This document shows positions 23,999 to 31,663 of a stretch of 43,364 bases of DNA, in pieces. Numbering within the stretch: position 1 is the stretch's first letter; the number at the start of each line of letters is the position of its first letter. Origin of the DNA: an uncultured Collinsella sp. Lineage in GTDB: Bacteria; Actinomycetota; Coriobacteriia; Coriobacteriales; Coriobacteriaceae. Made by a program: the position numbers and the translations under genes. The notes below the pieces were generated by a model. That model did no database searches, had not been told where the DNA came from, and saw nothing but the letters and a program-made list of their open reading frames with translations. The stretch is from the NCBI GenBank assembly GCA_900542825.1, contig UQOY01000014.1, positions 1 through 43,364 on the forward strand. Reading direction: 5' to 3'.

Positions 23999-26900
23999 AT
24001 GGCGAACACCCAGAACTATATTAACCACCTGCTGCAGAACACTGGCATCACGCCGGCGTGCAGCGAAGAAGAGCGCTTGGCTGCCGAAGATATCGCTCAA
24101 ATTTTCCGCAACCACGGCTTTGATCCCGAGGTGCAGGAGTTTAATGCTCCCGCGCCGAGCAGGATGGCGTTTGCCGTTACGGGCATTCTGGCATTTGCCG
24201 GTGCCCTGCTTATGGGCATCGGCGGCGGTATCGGCTTAGTCGGCACCCTGTTGGCCATTGTCGGAGCCGTGCTCTATGTGCTCGAGCGAACCGGTCGCCC
24301 CGTGATCTCGCGCCTGGGTAAAACGGGCGTGAGCCAAAACGTCATCGCCTACCACAAGGCGTCGGGCCCGCTTGCCTCTCCGCGCAATCGCCCGGTCGTC
24401 GTCGTCGCGCACTATGACTCCCCGCGCGCCGAACTGCTCGCTCGCGAGCCCTATGCGCCGTATCGAGCGCTAATCGCCAAGTTGCTCCCGATAGCCACGA
24501 TTGCTCCTGCGGCTATCGCCATCCTGCGCATCTTGCCGCTTCCCGGCGCGTTGAAGGTTCTGTTGTGGATTGTCGCGATCCTCGCTTCTCTCGTGGCGCT
24601 CGCCAATGCCGCCAATATCATTTCCAATCGTTTTGTCCTTCCCTACACGTCCGGCTCGGTTTGCAACAAGTCGTCTGTTGCCGCCATGCTGGGTGTCATG
24701 GATAACGTCGCCCCCTATCAGGGTGAGAACGAGTTCCCTGACGATATTCCGTTTGACACGTATTTTGGCGAGCAGAAGCGTCGCGCTGAGGAGATGGCGC
24801 GCGCGGCAGCCGAGTACGCCGCGGCCCAGCAGCAAAACGATTACGGCAATACCATCGAGTACGAAGAGCCTGCCTATACCGAGGACGAGTTTGGTCAACC
24901 GACCACTCCCGCGGATGAGGCCGCGCAGGGCGAGGCTTTTGATGAGCAAATCGATGGATTCGAAGGTGCTTCTGCCGACGAGACCCTGATTGGCGCCATC
25001 GCACCCGAGCCCCAGGTCCAAGATATTCCGGCCGAGGAGCCCGTTGCAGACGAGTCCACTGCCGAGCCGGCAGAGGAGCCTGCCGCGGCTGAGCAGGCCG
25101 AGCCCGAGCCCGAGCCCAAGCTTTATCGCAATGCCGCCGGCAACATCCGGTTTGGCTCGGATGCCATCCGTGCCCTGGGGATGCTTCCCGAGTCCTGCAC
25201 GCTCGATTATGAAGAGGGCGAGGAGCCGACGTTTGAGCCGGAGGCTGCTCCCGTTGCACAGGAGCCTGCGCCCGCGGCCAATACGGCTGTTGCTCCCGCC
25301 GAGCCGGTCGCTGCCCCTGTTTCCGCCGCGGAGCTTGACGCAAAGCCCGCGCTCGATTCTGCAGCTGGTCTGGATATTTTGGCGCCCGCCGCTTCGGCAC
25401 AGGTTGAAGACGAGACCGCCGACGAGGACTATGACGAGTATCCGCAGCGCGTGTCCTATGAGAGTGACACCGATTTCTCGACCGAGCTTCCCTCGACAAC
25501 GCCCCATGCCGATATCGCTTCCGCGTTCTCCTCGATTGGTGCCAGCGCTTCTAGCTTCTTTAAGGGCGCCCTTGCGAAGGGCAAGAAGTTCGTCGACGAC
25601 TTTGAGGAAAAGCGTGCTGCTGCCCGCGAGGCAGCCGAGCGCGAGGCTGCGGCCCAGCAACAGGCGGCCGAGGCCGAGCGCGAGCGCGCGGCACAGGAAT
25701 TTGAGCAAAACGACGCCGAGCAGCCGGTATCCGTTGATGTTGCCGACGCCACGACGTCTTTCGAGGCGCCGCAGCCTTCGCCTGCGGATGTTGCTGGGGA
25801 GACGGCGACTTTCGAAACCCAACAGCCGGTCGACAGCACTGTGTCGTTTGATGCCACGATGACGTTTGAGAAGCAGGGCACCGCTATCGCCGAGCCCCTT
25901 TCCACTCCTGTCGAGGACGAGCCCACTGCGCCCGATACGGTCGAGGATCAATCTGCGGCGGAACAGGTCGCTGAGGACAGCTCCGAGCAAGAGCCTGAGT
26001 CCGTGGCCCCCGAAGCTCCGCAGGCGGATGAGTCGAGGCCCTACTCTACGCAGATCTTCACCATGCCCGCGCCGAGTGATCCCGGCGCCACGGTTGCCAA
26101 CGCTGCTCCGTCGCAGACCGAGACGGTCGATGCTCTGATGGCTCAGATCTCGTCTCAGGTGTCGCCGCGCCCGAACATGAACATTCCCGACCCGGCATCC
26201 GCGCCGGCTCCCATGCCCTCTGCGTCTCCGCTGGCCTCGGTCCCCGATCCCTCGATGCCTTCGATGCAGCAGGCCAATGTCGCCTCGCGCACCTCGCTGT
26301 TCGACCTTCCCGACCCTTCGGCTCAGGCTAACGATCCCTTCGCGACGGCACAGGGTCCCGAGCCCACATCGGCTCCGGTTGTCCCTCCCGTGCCGGCCAC
26401 CTCGGATGTTCAGCCGCTTGAGACTATCTCGGCTCCTGCCGCTCCGGCCGCCAAGCCGCAAAAGCGCGGCTTGGGCGGTCTGTTCGGTCGCAAAAAGAAA
26501 AACGAGCAGGACAGCATGAGCGATTGGCTTGGCGTCGAGGATGATTACGACGCCAAGAAGTCTGGTCGCGGCATCGGCTCGTGGGATAACTTCGAGGATG
26601 ACGACGACGGCTGGAAGGGTGGCGCCACGTCTTCCGATGGAGCTTCCGACGAGGATATGCTTGCTGCCGTTGCCTCCATGGGTGATGACGAGCTGCTTGG
26701 CCACGACATCTGGTTTGTTGCTACAGGCGCTTCCGATTGTGACGGCGCCGGCATGAAGGCGTTCCTGGCCGCACATCGCGACAAACTCCGCGGCGTGTTC
26801 TTTATCAACCTTGAGTCCATTGGTGCCGGCAGTCTTTCGGTCGTGACGGTCGAGGGCGAGCAGCAGTTACTCAAGGGTGACCGACGCATCATGAACTTGG

Positions 26901-27133
26901 TCAACAAGGTGTGCAAGTCGTTCCATGTCGATTGCGGTGCATTTGAGATGCCCTATGCCAAGACCGATGCCTATGCTGCGCTCGAGGCAAGCCGACGCGC
27001 CCTTACCATTGCCGGCGTCGACGGTCCACGTCTGGCGTGCGCTCACACCGAGGACGATCTGCCGTACAACGTCAATCCGACAAATATCGCTACGGTGTCC
27101 GAGGTCGTGACCGAGGTCATTCGTCGTTCCTAG
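23999..27133 (+). CDS. Membrane protein with an M28 peptidase fold split by a 650-residue low-complexity insertion
   Basis: A 1044-residue protein; ATG 23999 follows GGAG (23990-23993). Four membrane segments lie at about 56-74, 76-95, 158-179 and 184-206. The first M28 metal motif, VVVAHYDSPRAE, has H138 and D140. The last part (about 903-1044) is the C-terminal M28 half: DIWFVATGASDCDGAGM, FINLESIGAG and AHTEDD with H1016. Between them, about 240-895, is a stretch rich in Ala, Pro and Glu with a coiled-coil-like segment near 520-570 and short conserved-looking islands (near 380, and just before 900). Two metal or catalytic positions look changed: the usual bridging Asp region reads VCNKSS (N223), and the usual Glu-Glu is S912-D913. 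It may be inactive or may use other residues. It forms an operon with the next small gene. Confidence 0.75.
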   Translation: MANTQNYINHLLQNTGITPACSEEERLAAEDIAQIFRNHGFDPEVQEFNAPAPSRMAFAVTGILAFAGALLMGIGGGIGLVGTLLAIVGAVLYVLERTGRPVISRLGKTGVSQNVIAYHKASGPLASPRNRPVVVVAHYDSPRAELLAREPYAPYRALIAKLLPIATIAPAAIAILRILPLPGALKVLLWIVAILASLVALANAANIISNRFVLPYTSGSVCNKSSVAAMLGVMDNVAPYQGENEFPDDIPFDTYFGEQKRRAEEMARAAAEYAAAQQQNDYGNTIEYEEPAYTEDEFGQPTTPADEAAQGEAFDEQIDGFEGASADETLIGAIAPEPQVQDIPAEEPVADESTAEPAEEPAAAEQAEPEPEPKLYRNAAGNIRFGSDAIRALGMLPESCTLDYEEGEEPTFEPEAAPVAQEPAPAANTAVAPAEPVAAPVSAAELDAKPALDSAAGLDILAPAASAQVEDETADEDYDEYPQRVSYESDTDFSTELPSTTPHADIASAFSSIGASASSFFKGALAKGKKFVDDFEEKRAAAREAAEREAAAQQQAAEAERERAAQEFEQNDAEQPVSVDVADATTSFEAPQPSPADVAGETATFETQQPVDSTVSFDATMTFEKQGTAIAEPLSTPVEDEPTAPDTVEDQSAAEQVAEDSSEQEPESVAPEAPQADESRPYSTQIFTMPAPSDPGATVANAAPSQTETVDALMAQISSQVSPRPNMNIPDPASAPAPMPSASPLASVPDPSMPSMQQANVASRTSLFDLPDPSAQANDPFATAQGPEPTSAPVVPPVPATSDVQPLETISAPAAPAAKPQKRGLGGLFGRKKKNEQDSMSDWLGVEDDYDAKKSGRGIGSWDNFEDDDDGWKGGATSSDGASDEDMLAAVASMGDDELLGHDIWFVATGASDCDGAGMKAFLAAHRDKLRGVFFINLESIGAGSLSVVTVEGEQQLLKGDRRIMNLVNKVCKSFHVDCGAFEMPYAKTDAYAALEASRRALTIAGVDGPRLACAHTEDDLPYNVNPTNIATVSEVVTEVIRRS

Positions 27134-27154
27134 GTTGACCTATAAGGAGTCTGC

Positions 27155-27373
27155 GTGTTTTCGTACATCAAGCGCCACTGGCCCGTCTATCTCATCTTGG
27201 CTCTGATCGCCATTGCCCTTGGTTTTGGGGCCGCGTATATCGTGGGTGTTAAAGGCTCAACGCCTGAGTCCACGATTAGCGAAGAAGTGGAGCACGAGCA
27301 GAGTTTGGGAGCCGATGGCATCTCCGAGTCCGATCAAGCGCTCATCGACGGTGGGTCTGCATCTGAGGAATAG
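27155..27373 (+). CDS. Small single-pass membrane protein after the M28-like gene
   Basis: A 72-residue protein with a GTG start after AAGGAG. One membrane segment (about 9-30) is followed by a short acidic, Ser-rich tail. No family was recognised. It lies 21 bp after the M28-like gene and before a strong terminator, so it should be co-expressed and could be a partner. Confidence 0.7.
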   Translation: MFSYIKRHWPVYLILALIAIALGFGAAYIVGVKGSTPESTISEEVEHEQSLGADGISESDQALIDGGSASEE

Positions 27374-27390
27374 CCATTTCGCCACGAACG

Positions 27391-27428
27391 AAAAAGAGGC
27401 GAGCCGGGAGACGGGCTCGCCTCTTTTT
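27391..27428. terminator. Bidirectional terminator between the M28-like operon and the adhesin gene
   Basis: A 15-bp perfect stem (AAAAAGAGGCGAGCC / GGCTCGCCTCTTTTT), with A-run and T-run on the two sides, ends both the rightward M28-like operon and the leftward adhesin gene. Confidence 0.93.
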
Positions 27429-27434
27429 ATTACG

Positions 27435-30400
27435 TTAATGACGTTTCGATGCCAGCTTTAGATGGGCAAACCAGATTGCCGCGGCGCCGGATGTCATGAA
27501 GGCAGTGAGGCAGGCGGCGATGGGAAGGGAACCCGTTGCTGGTAAATCTTGCGGCATGGTGCATCGCTGGATGACGCGATCCTCGTCATGTGATTCAAGG
27601 TTGCTACCGCCGCCATTGCGACAGAGGTCAACGCGAGCGCTGTTGGCGAGTGCGGTCTGAGGCGTGTAAGACGACGCGGCCTGCATATGGATGACGGCAC
27701 CGTGAATATCTGAGTCAAGGACGGCGCTCACATCATCAAGGTCGTCATGTTCGTCTTTGAGGTCCTCGCGGGCCCAAGATTCTGCAGCGCCTCTTGTCGT
27801 GAAGTCGGCCGATACGGCCCCATACTCAAGACGAATGCCCGTGATGGCGGTGTCGTCCAAAAGAGCGAGCTCTTTTGCCTCGAGGGTGACTGATTCCGTT
27901 GTTGGAATATCTGCTTTCCAAAGATGCCAATCGTCGTAATCGACCATGCGCAAATCGTCACCTAGGAGCTTTTTGACCTCGTCCGTTTTGAGCCAGGGGT
28001 TGTCATGCCCGTCGCTGAGCGTTGCATTGGCCTGTTCGCCCGTATCGATACTTCCCACTGGAGACGTTCGATACCACACGTTGCAAAGACCGTCGATGTC
28101 CCTAGCCGCGACAGGGGTTTCGATGGCGATGAGTCTGGCAGTGCCGTCCTTGGCGCATTCGAGATCGTCGGTGATGGTGAATTCATCAACCCAGGTATTC
28201 GACTCATTTTTAGCATCGAGCGTATAGGAGAAGGAACCGTCCATATCGGATTGTGCGACGGCCCGGTTTTTGCCATCGCCGTTGGCCACGAGACCCTTAC
28301 CGATAGGGCGGGCAATCTCTTGCCGCTTGTCGACTCTGCCCTCGATCTCGATGGGTGCGTCCTTCATGGTCACCGTCTGCACTTCTCCTGTGGCCTTAAT
28401 CTCAAGCGTCATGTCTTGAGCAAGGTCGTAGGTGCGCGGGGACATCACTTCGCGCAGGGTGTAGATGCCGGGCAAAAGATGCTCGATGCGATGCGGCTTG
28501 TCAGAGGAGGTCCAAGCGTCAATTTCGGTTCCGTCGACACCGTGGAGGGAGAGCCGGGCGCCATCTACTTCTTGCTTGCCGGTCAAATCGACTTTGGAGA
28601 TGTCGATTTTGGTGTAGTCGTTAGAGACATCGAGGTGCGCTTTGACCGTAGGTGTTTCCTGGTCGGCATACGACAGCTCGACGGTGTGGGCACTTTGGTC
28701 GAGCAGGTATCCTTCGGGTGCCTGTACCTCAATAACCTCATAGATGGCAGTTCCGCACCCCAGCGAAAGGTGATTCGCGCACGCAAATCCCCGCTCGTCA
28801 GTCGTGATGGTGGTGACGGTTTCACCGTCCAGGGCAACAATGCTGCCGTCGGGGCGCACGATATCGCCCACGGCGCGGATATCAAAAACAGCGCCGGCAA
28901 GGGCGTGTCCGTCTACGGTATCGTTCTTAGCGATCTCGATGCTTCCTGTTGCCGCGTCGTCGTAAAACGAAGCGACCGCGACGGGCGTTAAGTTCATGTC
29001 GGCGGGAATCGTTATCTCCAGGTCTTCTCCAACAAGATACGGTTCCTTGGCGGAGGTCTCTCGTATGTAATACGTGCCCGGGTTAAGCGATTCGGGTAGG
29101 GTGACGGTGCCGGTTTCATCGGTCGTAAAGGTATTCATAACGGTATGGGCGGGATGCCAGGATGTTTGCGAGATGGGCTCACGGTTGCCATTGAGCAGCT
29201 GAAAGGTGAACCCGGCGCGTGGTACGGTGTTGCCGGTCTGAGCATCGCGCTTCACGATTTGAAGATGTGTCGACAGGGCGTGGTTGTCTACGATGTACTG
29301 AAGTTCTGCGCCGTCCGAGATCTGCTCTGCCGTGATAGTCCATTCCCCTGCCTGCTTAAAGCCATCGGGCACAGTGTCGACAACCTCGCGAATGGTGTAG
29401 CCGGCACGGTCATACGGAATGGTTCCACTGACGCCATCGGGGCGCTCTCCTGCGCCAAACCATGCTCCAGCCTGGTCTTTGGTCGATGCGAAGCCGTAGA
29501 TATTGGTGGTCAGCGTACCAACAACTTGCTGCGAAGTGTTGCTTACCACTTCAAAGACCACGCCTTCCGCCGGCTGCTCTATACCAGACCCATCGTTATT
29601 GCCGTAGTCCTTGAACTTTGAAATCTCGAGGTCAAAAGCGATAGGGATGTTGGGGATGCGACGCTCGAGCTCAACGACGCCCGCGTCTCCGGGCTGATCG
29701 GCGCCGATGGTGTAGCTCCAGGTTTCATCGGAGGGTAGATAGCCCTCGGGAGCTCTCGACTCATAGATGGTAAAGGTGCCCAGGGGGATGTCGGTAAGTG
29801 TTGCCCGGCCGTCCTCATCCGTCGTGAGGGTGTGCGTCCAGCCCGGGGTAGACTGTGAGACGCAGGTGAACTCAGCGCCGGCAAGTGACGCGCCGACTTG
29901 GGGGCCTGCCCCTGTCGCGGCATCGACCTTTGCGATGCGCAGGGTAATGGTACCGGGCTGCTCATCGATGATGACATTCCCGCCGTCATTGCCGGTGGAA
30001 AAGGCGATGCGGTCACTCCTGGGGATATAACCCGCCGGAGCTTTGGTTTCGATCAGATAATATGCCGTGTTGGGCAAAAGTGTCGCCTGTGCGCGACCGT
30101 TGCTGTCCATCTGCATGCTGCCGACACGCTTGTCGCCAGCGCTCTCATAGATGTCGAACCTCGCTCCGTCGAGCCTGTAGGTATCGTTTTCGCTCGTGAT
30201 GGCGGCGTTGGCTGACTGTTTTTGGAAGGATACGGAGACGGCCGGGAGCACGTAGAGCATGTCCTGACGCTTGCTGCCGCCCGACACAGTTCCCAAATAG
30301 CGCCGCGCGCGATGCGGTGCGGCTTTAATGCTTCCCGACTTTGCGCTGTCGTGGAGCCAGCGCGCCGCGGCAACGACCTCATTGTCGCCGGAAAAGTTTC

Positions 30401-30866
30401 CACTCTTTGTGACGCCCTGGGCGGTTGTATATGAGAATGATCCGTCGGTATGGGTGGTGCCGTTGAGCATCCAGACGGCAAGTTGGGTTGCGGCGCGTGC
30501 TCGATCGGGGGATAGGGTATGCCCGCCAAAGGATGTGGCGGTGGGGTAGCCATGGCAGATGATGGCCGCGAATTCGTCTTCGAGCCATACCCAGCCCTGA
30601 TTGTAGGTGAGCCAGGGTCCGCCCGGCGTGCTGGGGCCAAATCGGTCCTGGTTCATGCAATAGGCAGTCGAAGAATCCTGTGCCTCGTATTTGCCAACTC
30701 CAAAAGGACCGCATTCATTGCTGATAGTGCGGAATCCGAGTGATTCGTAACCGTCGACGGCGAGCGCGACATCCGGTGTCATGCAGCCTAAAAGTAAAAA
30801 GAGGACTAGGAGCAGCGATCCTGCTGTGATTGCGCTGTGGACAGAGTGCGTGGGTGCGTTGGACAT
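27435..30866 (-). CDS. LPXTG cell-wall adhesin with thioester domain and SpaA/Cna-B repeats
   Basis: A 1143-residue surface protein. A signal peptide covers about 1-36. Residues about 45-200 match a thioester domain: AYCMNQ with C70 and ATQLAVW with Q128 would form the Cys-Gln thioester that binds host amines covalently. At least six SpaA/Cna-B-like repeats follow, each opening with a strand such as LRIAKVD, LEISKFK, LQIVKRD, IEIAKND or IDISKVD and closing with a GTYYIRE-like block, so Lys-Asn isopeptide bonds are expected. A different domain covers about 830-1090. The anchor is LPATG (1108-1112), then a hydrophobic stretch and the end KLASKRH. No sortase gene is in the window. AAGGAG precedes the ATG. 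Confidence 0.92.
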   Translation of the reverse strand: MSNAPTHSVHSAITAGSLLLVLFLLLGCMTPDVALAVDGYESLGFRTISNECGPFGVGKYEAQDSSTAYCMNQDRFGPSTPGGPWLTYNQGWVWLEDEFAAIICHGYPTATSFGGHTLSPDRARAATQLAVWMLNGTTHTDGSFSYTTAQGVTKSGNFSGDNEVVAAARWLHDSAKSGSIKAAPHRARRYLGTVSGGSKRQDMLYVLPAVSVSFQKQSANAAITSENDTYRLDGARFDIYESAGDKRVGSMQMDSNGRAQATLLPNTAYYLIETKAPAGYIPRSDRIAFSTGNDGGNVIIDEQPGTITLRIAKVDAATGAGPQVGASLAGAEFTCVSQSTPGWTHTLTTDEDGRATLTDIPLGTFTIYESRAPEGYLPSDETWSYTIGADQPGDAGVVELERRIPNIPIAFDLEISKFKDYGNNDGSGIEQPAEGVVFEVVSNTSQQVVGTLTTNIYGFASTKDQAGAWFGAGERPDGVSGTIPYDRAGYTIREVVDTVPDGFKQAGEWTITAEQISDGAELQYIVDNHALSTHLQIVKRDAQTGNTVPRAGFTFQLLNGNREPISQTSWHPAHTVMNTFTTDETGTVTLPESLNPGTYYIRETSAKEPYLVGEDLEITIPADMNLTPVAVASFYDDAATGSIEIAKNDTVDGHALAGAVFDIRAVGDIVRPDGSIVALDGETVTTITTDERGFACANHLSLGCGTAIYEVIEVQAPEGYLLDQSAHTVELSYADQETPTVKAHLDVSNDYTKIDISKVDLTGKQEVDGARLSLHGVDGTEIDAWTSSDKPHRIEHLLPGIYTLREVMSPRTYDLAQDMTLEIKATGEVQTVTMKDAPIEIEGRVDKRQEIARPIGKGLVANGDGKNRAVAQSDMDGSFSYTLDAKNESNTWVDEFTITDDLECAKDGTARLIAIETPVAARDIDGLCNVWYRTSPVGSIDTGEQANATLSDGHDNPWLKTDEVKKLLGDDLRMVDYDDWHLWKADIPTTESVTLEAKELALLDDTAITGIRLEYGAVSADFTTRGAAESWAREDLKDEHDDLDDVSAVLDSDIHGAVIHMQAASSYTPQTALANSARVDLCRNGGGSNLESHDEDRVIQRCTMPQDLPATGSLPIAACLTAFMTSGAAAIWFAHLKLASKRH

Positions 30867-31120
30867 GGCTGCTCCTTATCCCTCGTGCGCCGCACGGGGA
30901 GGCCGCGGCGCGTAGGATGAGGCTACCCCCAAGGTTCATGCGGGTAAGTACCGGAACCTGACCAAACGCTTGACCGATATCTGACAAATGGCGCCTACGA
31001 AAGACAATGGAATAAATCTACAGGTAGACAACGGTAAATAAAAGAACGTACAGGTCCCTATCTCCATAATTGGCCTGTTTTTAGGACGATTCTCCACAGC
31101 TAAAACAAGCATCGTCACCC
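30867..31120. other. Intergenic region upstream of the adhesin gene
   Basis: A 254-bp stretch that should hold the leftward adhesin promoter. A short GC palindrome around CGTGCGCCGCACG lies just before the Shine-Dalgarno sequence. The right part is AT-richer. No confident promoter boxes or regulator sites were seen. Confidence 0.4.
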
Positions 31121-31150
31121 TTGTATAGAACAAGACAACCGCGTTATACT
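31121..31150 (+). promoter_or_regulatory. tRNA-Gly promoter
   Basis: A -35 box TTGTAT (31121-31126) and a -10 box TATACT (31145-31150) are separated by 18 bp. They lie just upstream of the tRNA, which starts at 31164. Confidence 0.7.
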
Positions 31151-31163
31151 ATCCCCCACATAT

Positions 31164-31238
31164 GCGGGCATCGCCAAGTGGTAAGGCATCAGCTTCCCAA
31201 GCTGACACTCGCGGGTTCGAGTCCCGTTGCCCGCTCCA
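31164..31238 (+). tRNA. tRNA-Gly (anticodon CCC)
   Basis: The cloverleaf is complete. The acceptor stem is GCGGGCA / TGCCCGC with discriminator T. The anticodon stem TCAGC / GCTGA encloses TTCCCAA, giving CCC. The T-arm is CGGGTTCGAGTCCCG. CCA is encoded (31236-31238). A terminator follows 11 bp later. Confidence 0.97.
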
Positions 31239-31548
31239 GTTAAAAGCACAAGCACGGCACCATCACGGCGCCGTGCTTTTTTCAATAAAGTGCCGGGACT
31301 CGAACCCGCCAGGGTGCGAGCGTAAAGCAAACGCGAAGCGTTTGTAGCGAGCAGGCGAAGGCGCCGGCAGGCGCCTGAAGCCGGTGCGGATTTGCGAAGC
31401 AAATACGCAGACGTCCCGTTGCCCGCTCCATCGAGTGCGGGGGACCTCGGGAATGTCGGGTCCAACCCGCTGTGCCCGTGCACGTGCGCGGGCCGGGTCT
31501 GCCGACCGCAGCCGGTGCGGATTTGCGAAGCAAATACGCGGACGTCCC
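31221..31548. repeat. tRNA-Gly-associated tail-duplication element
   Basis: The last 18 bases of tRNA-Gly including CCA (31221-31238) recur exactly at 31413-31430, 192 bp later. Between the copies lie, in order: the terminator (31250-31282); an exact 16-base inverted copy of the T-arm (31294-31309 versus 31211-31226); a hairpin CAAACGC-GAA-GCGTTTG (31328-31344); a hairpin AGGCGCC / GGCGCCT (31359-31376); and a hairpin ATTTGC-GAA-GCAAAT (31390-31404) just before the tail copy. A 39-base segment (31379-31417) recurs at 31510-31548 with one mismatch and is followed by a degraded tail-like sequence. The same layout occurs at tRNA-Lys. No gene was found in 31239-31663 (425 bp). Confidence 0.8.
31250..31282 (+). 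terminator. tRNA-Gly terminator
   Basis: A 9-bp stem (AAGCACGGC / GCCGTGCTT) with an 11-nt loop is followed by a T-run. It ends the tRNA-Gly transcript inside the tail-duplication element. Confidence 0.85.
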
Positions 31549-31663
31549 CATGGCCGCTCTTGCGGCAAAATGTTAGGTTAATGCCTGCTGCCCATACTTG
31601 CACCTGCGCACGGTACAATGGTTAAGTTACGACCAACGTGCCAATAACCAAAAAGGAGCCGCT

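Noticed and set aside
24470..26776. Open frame of 768 codons antisense to the M28-like gene
   Set aside because: The composition (Arg, Gly, Leu, Ser) mirrors the Ala/Pro/Glu-rich sense strand. It has no known motif and no separate promoter or ribosome site.
30770..30790. Lipoprotein signal in the adhesin (LLLGC near residue 28)
   Set aside because: An Ala-Leu-Ala type signal-peptidase I site follows, and the C-terminal LPATG anchor indicates cell-wall sorting.
31115..31618. Open frame on the minus strand across tRNA-Gly and its repeat element
   Set aside because: It translates the complement of the tRNA (the GAGNGTRTR-type peptide often produced by tRNA sequences) and the hairpin repeats. 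It is not a gene, though such frames are easily misannotated.
31598..31619. TTGCAC ... TACAAT as the purB promoter
   Set aside because: The spacing is only 10 bp, too short for a sigma-70-type promoter. The TACAAT may still be a -10 box with a poor -35.
31239..31663. Classical tRNA-integrated island or prophage
   Set aside because: The direct repeats are only about 190 bp apart and enclose no integrase or other gene, so a conventional island is excluded at both tRNA loci.
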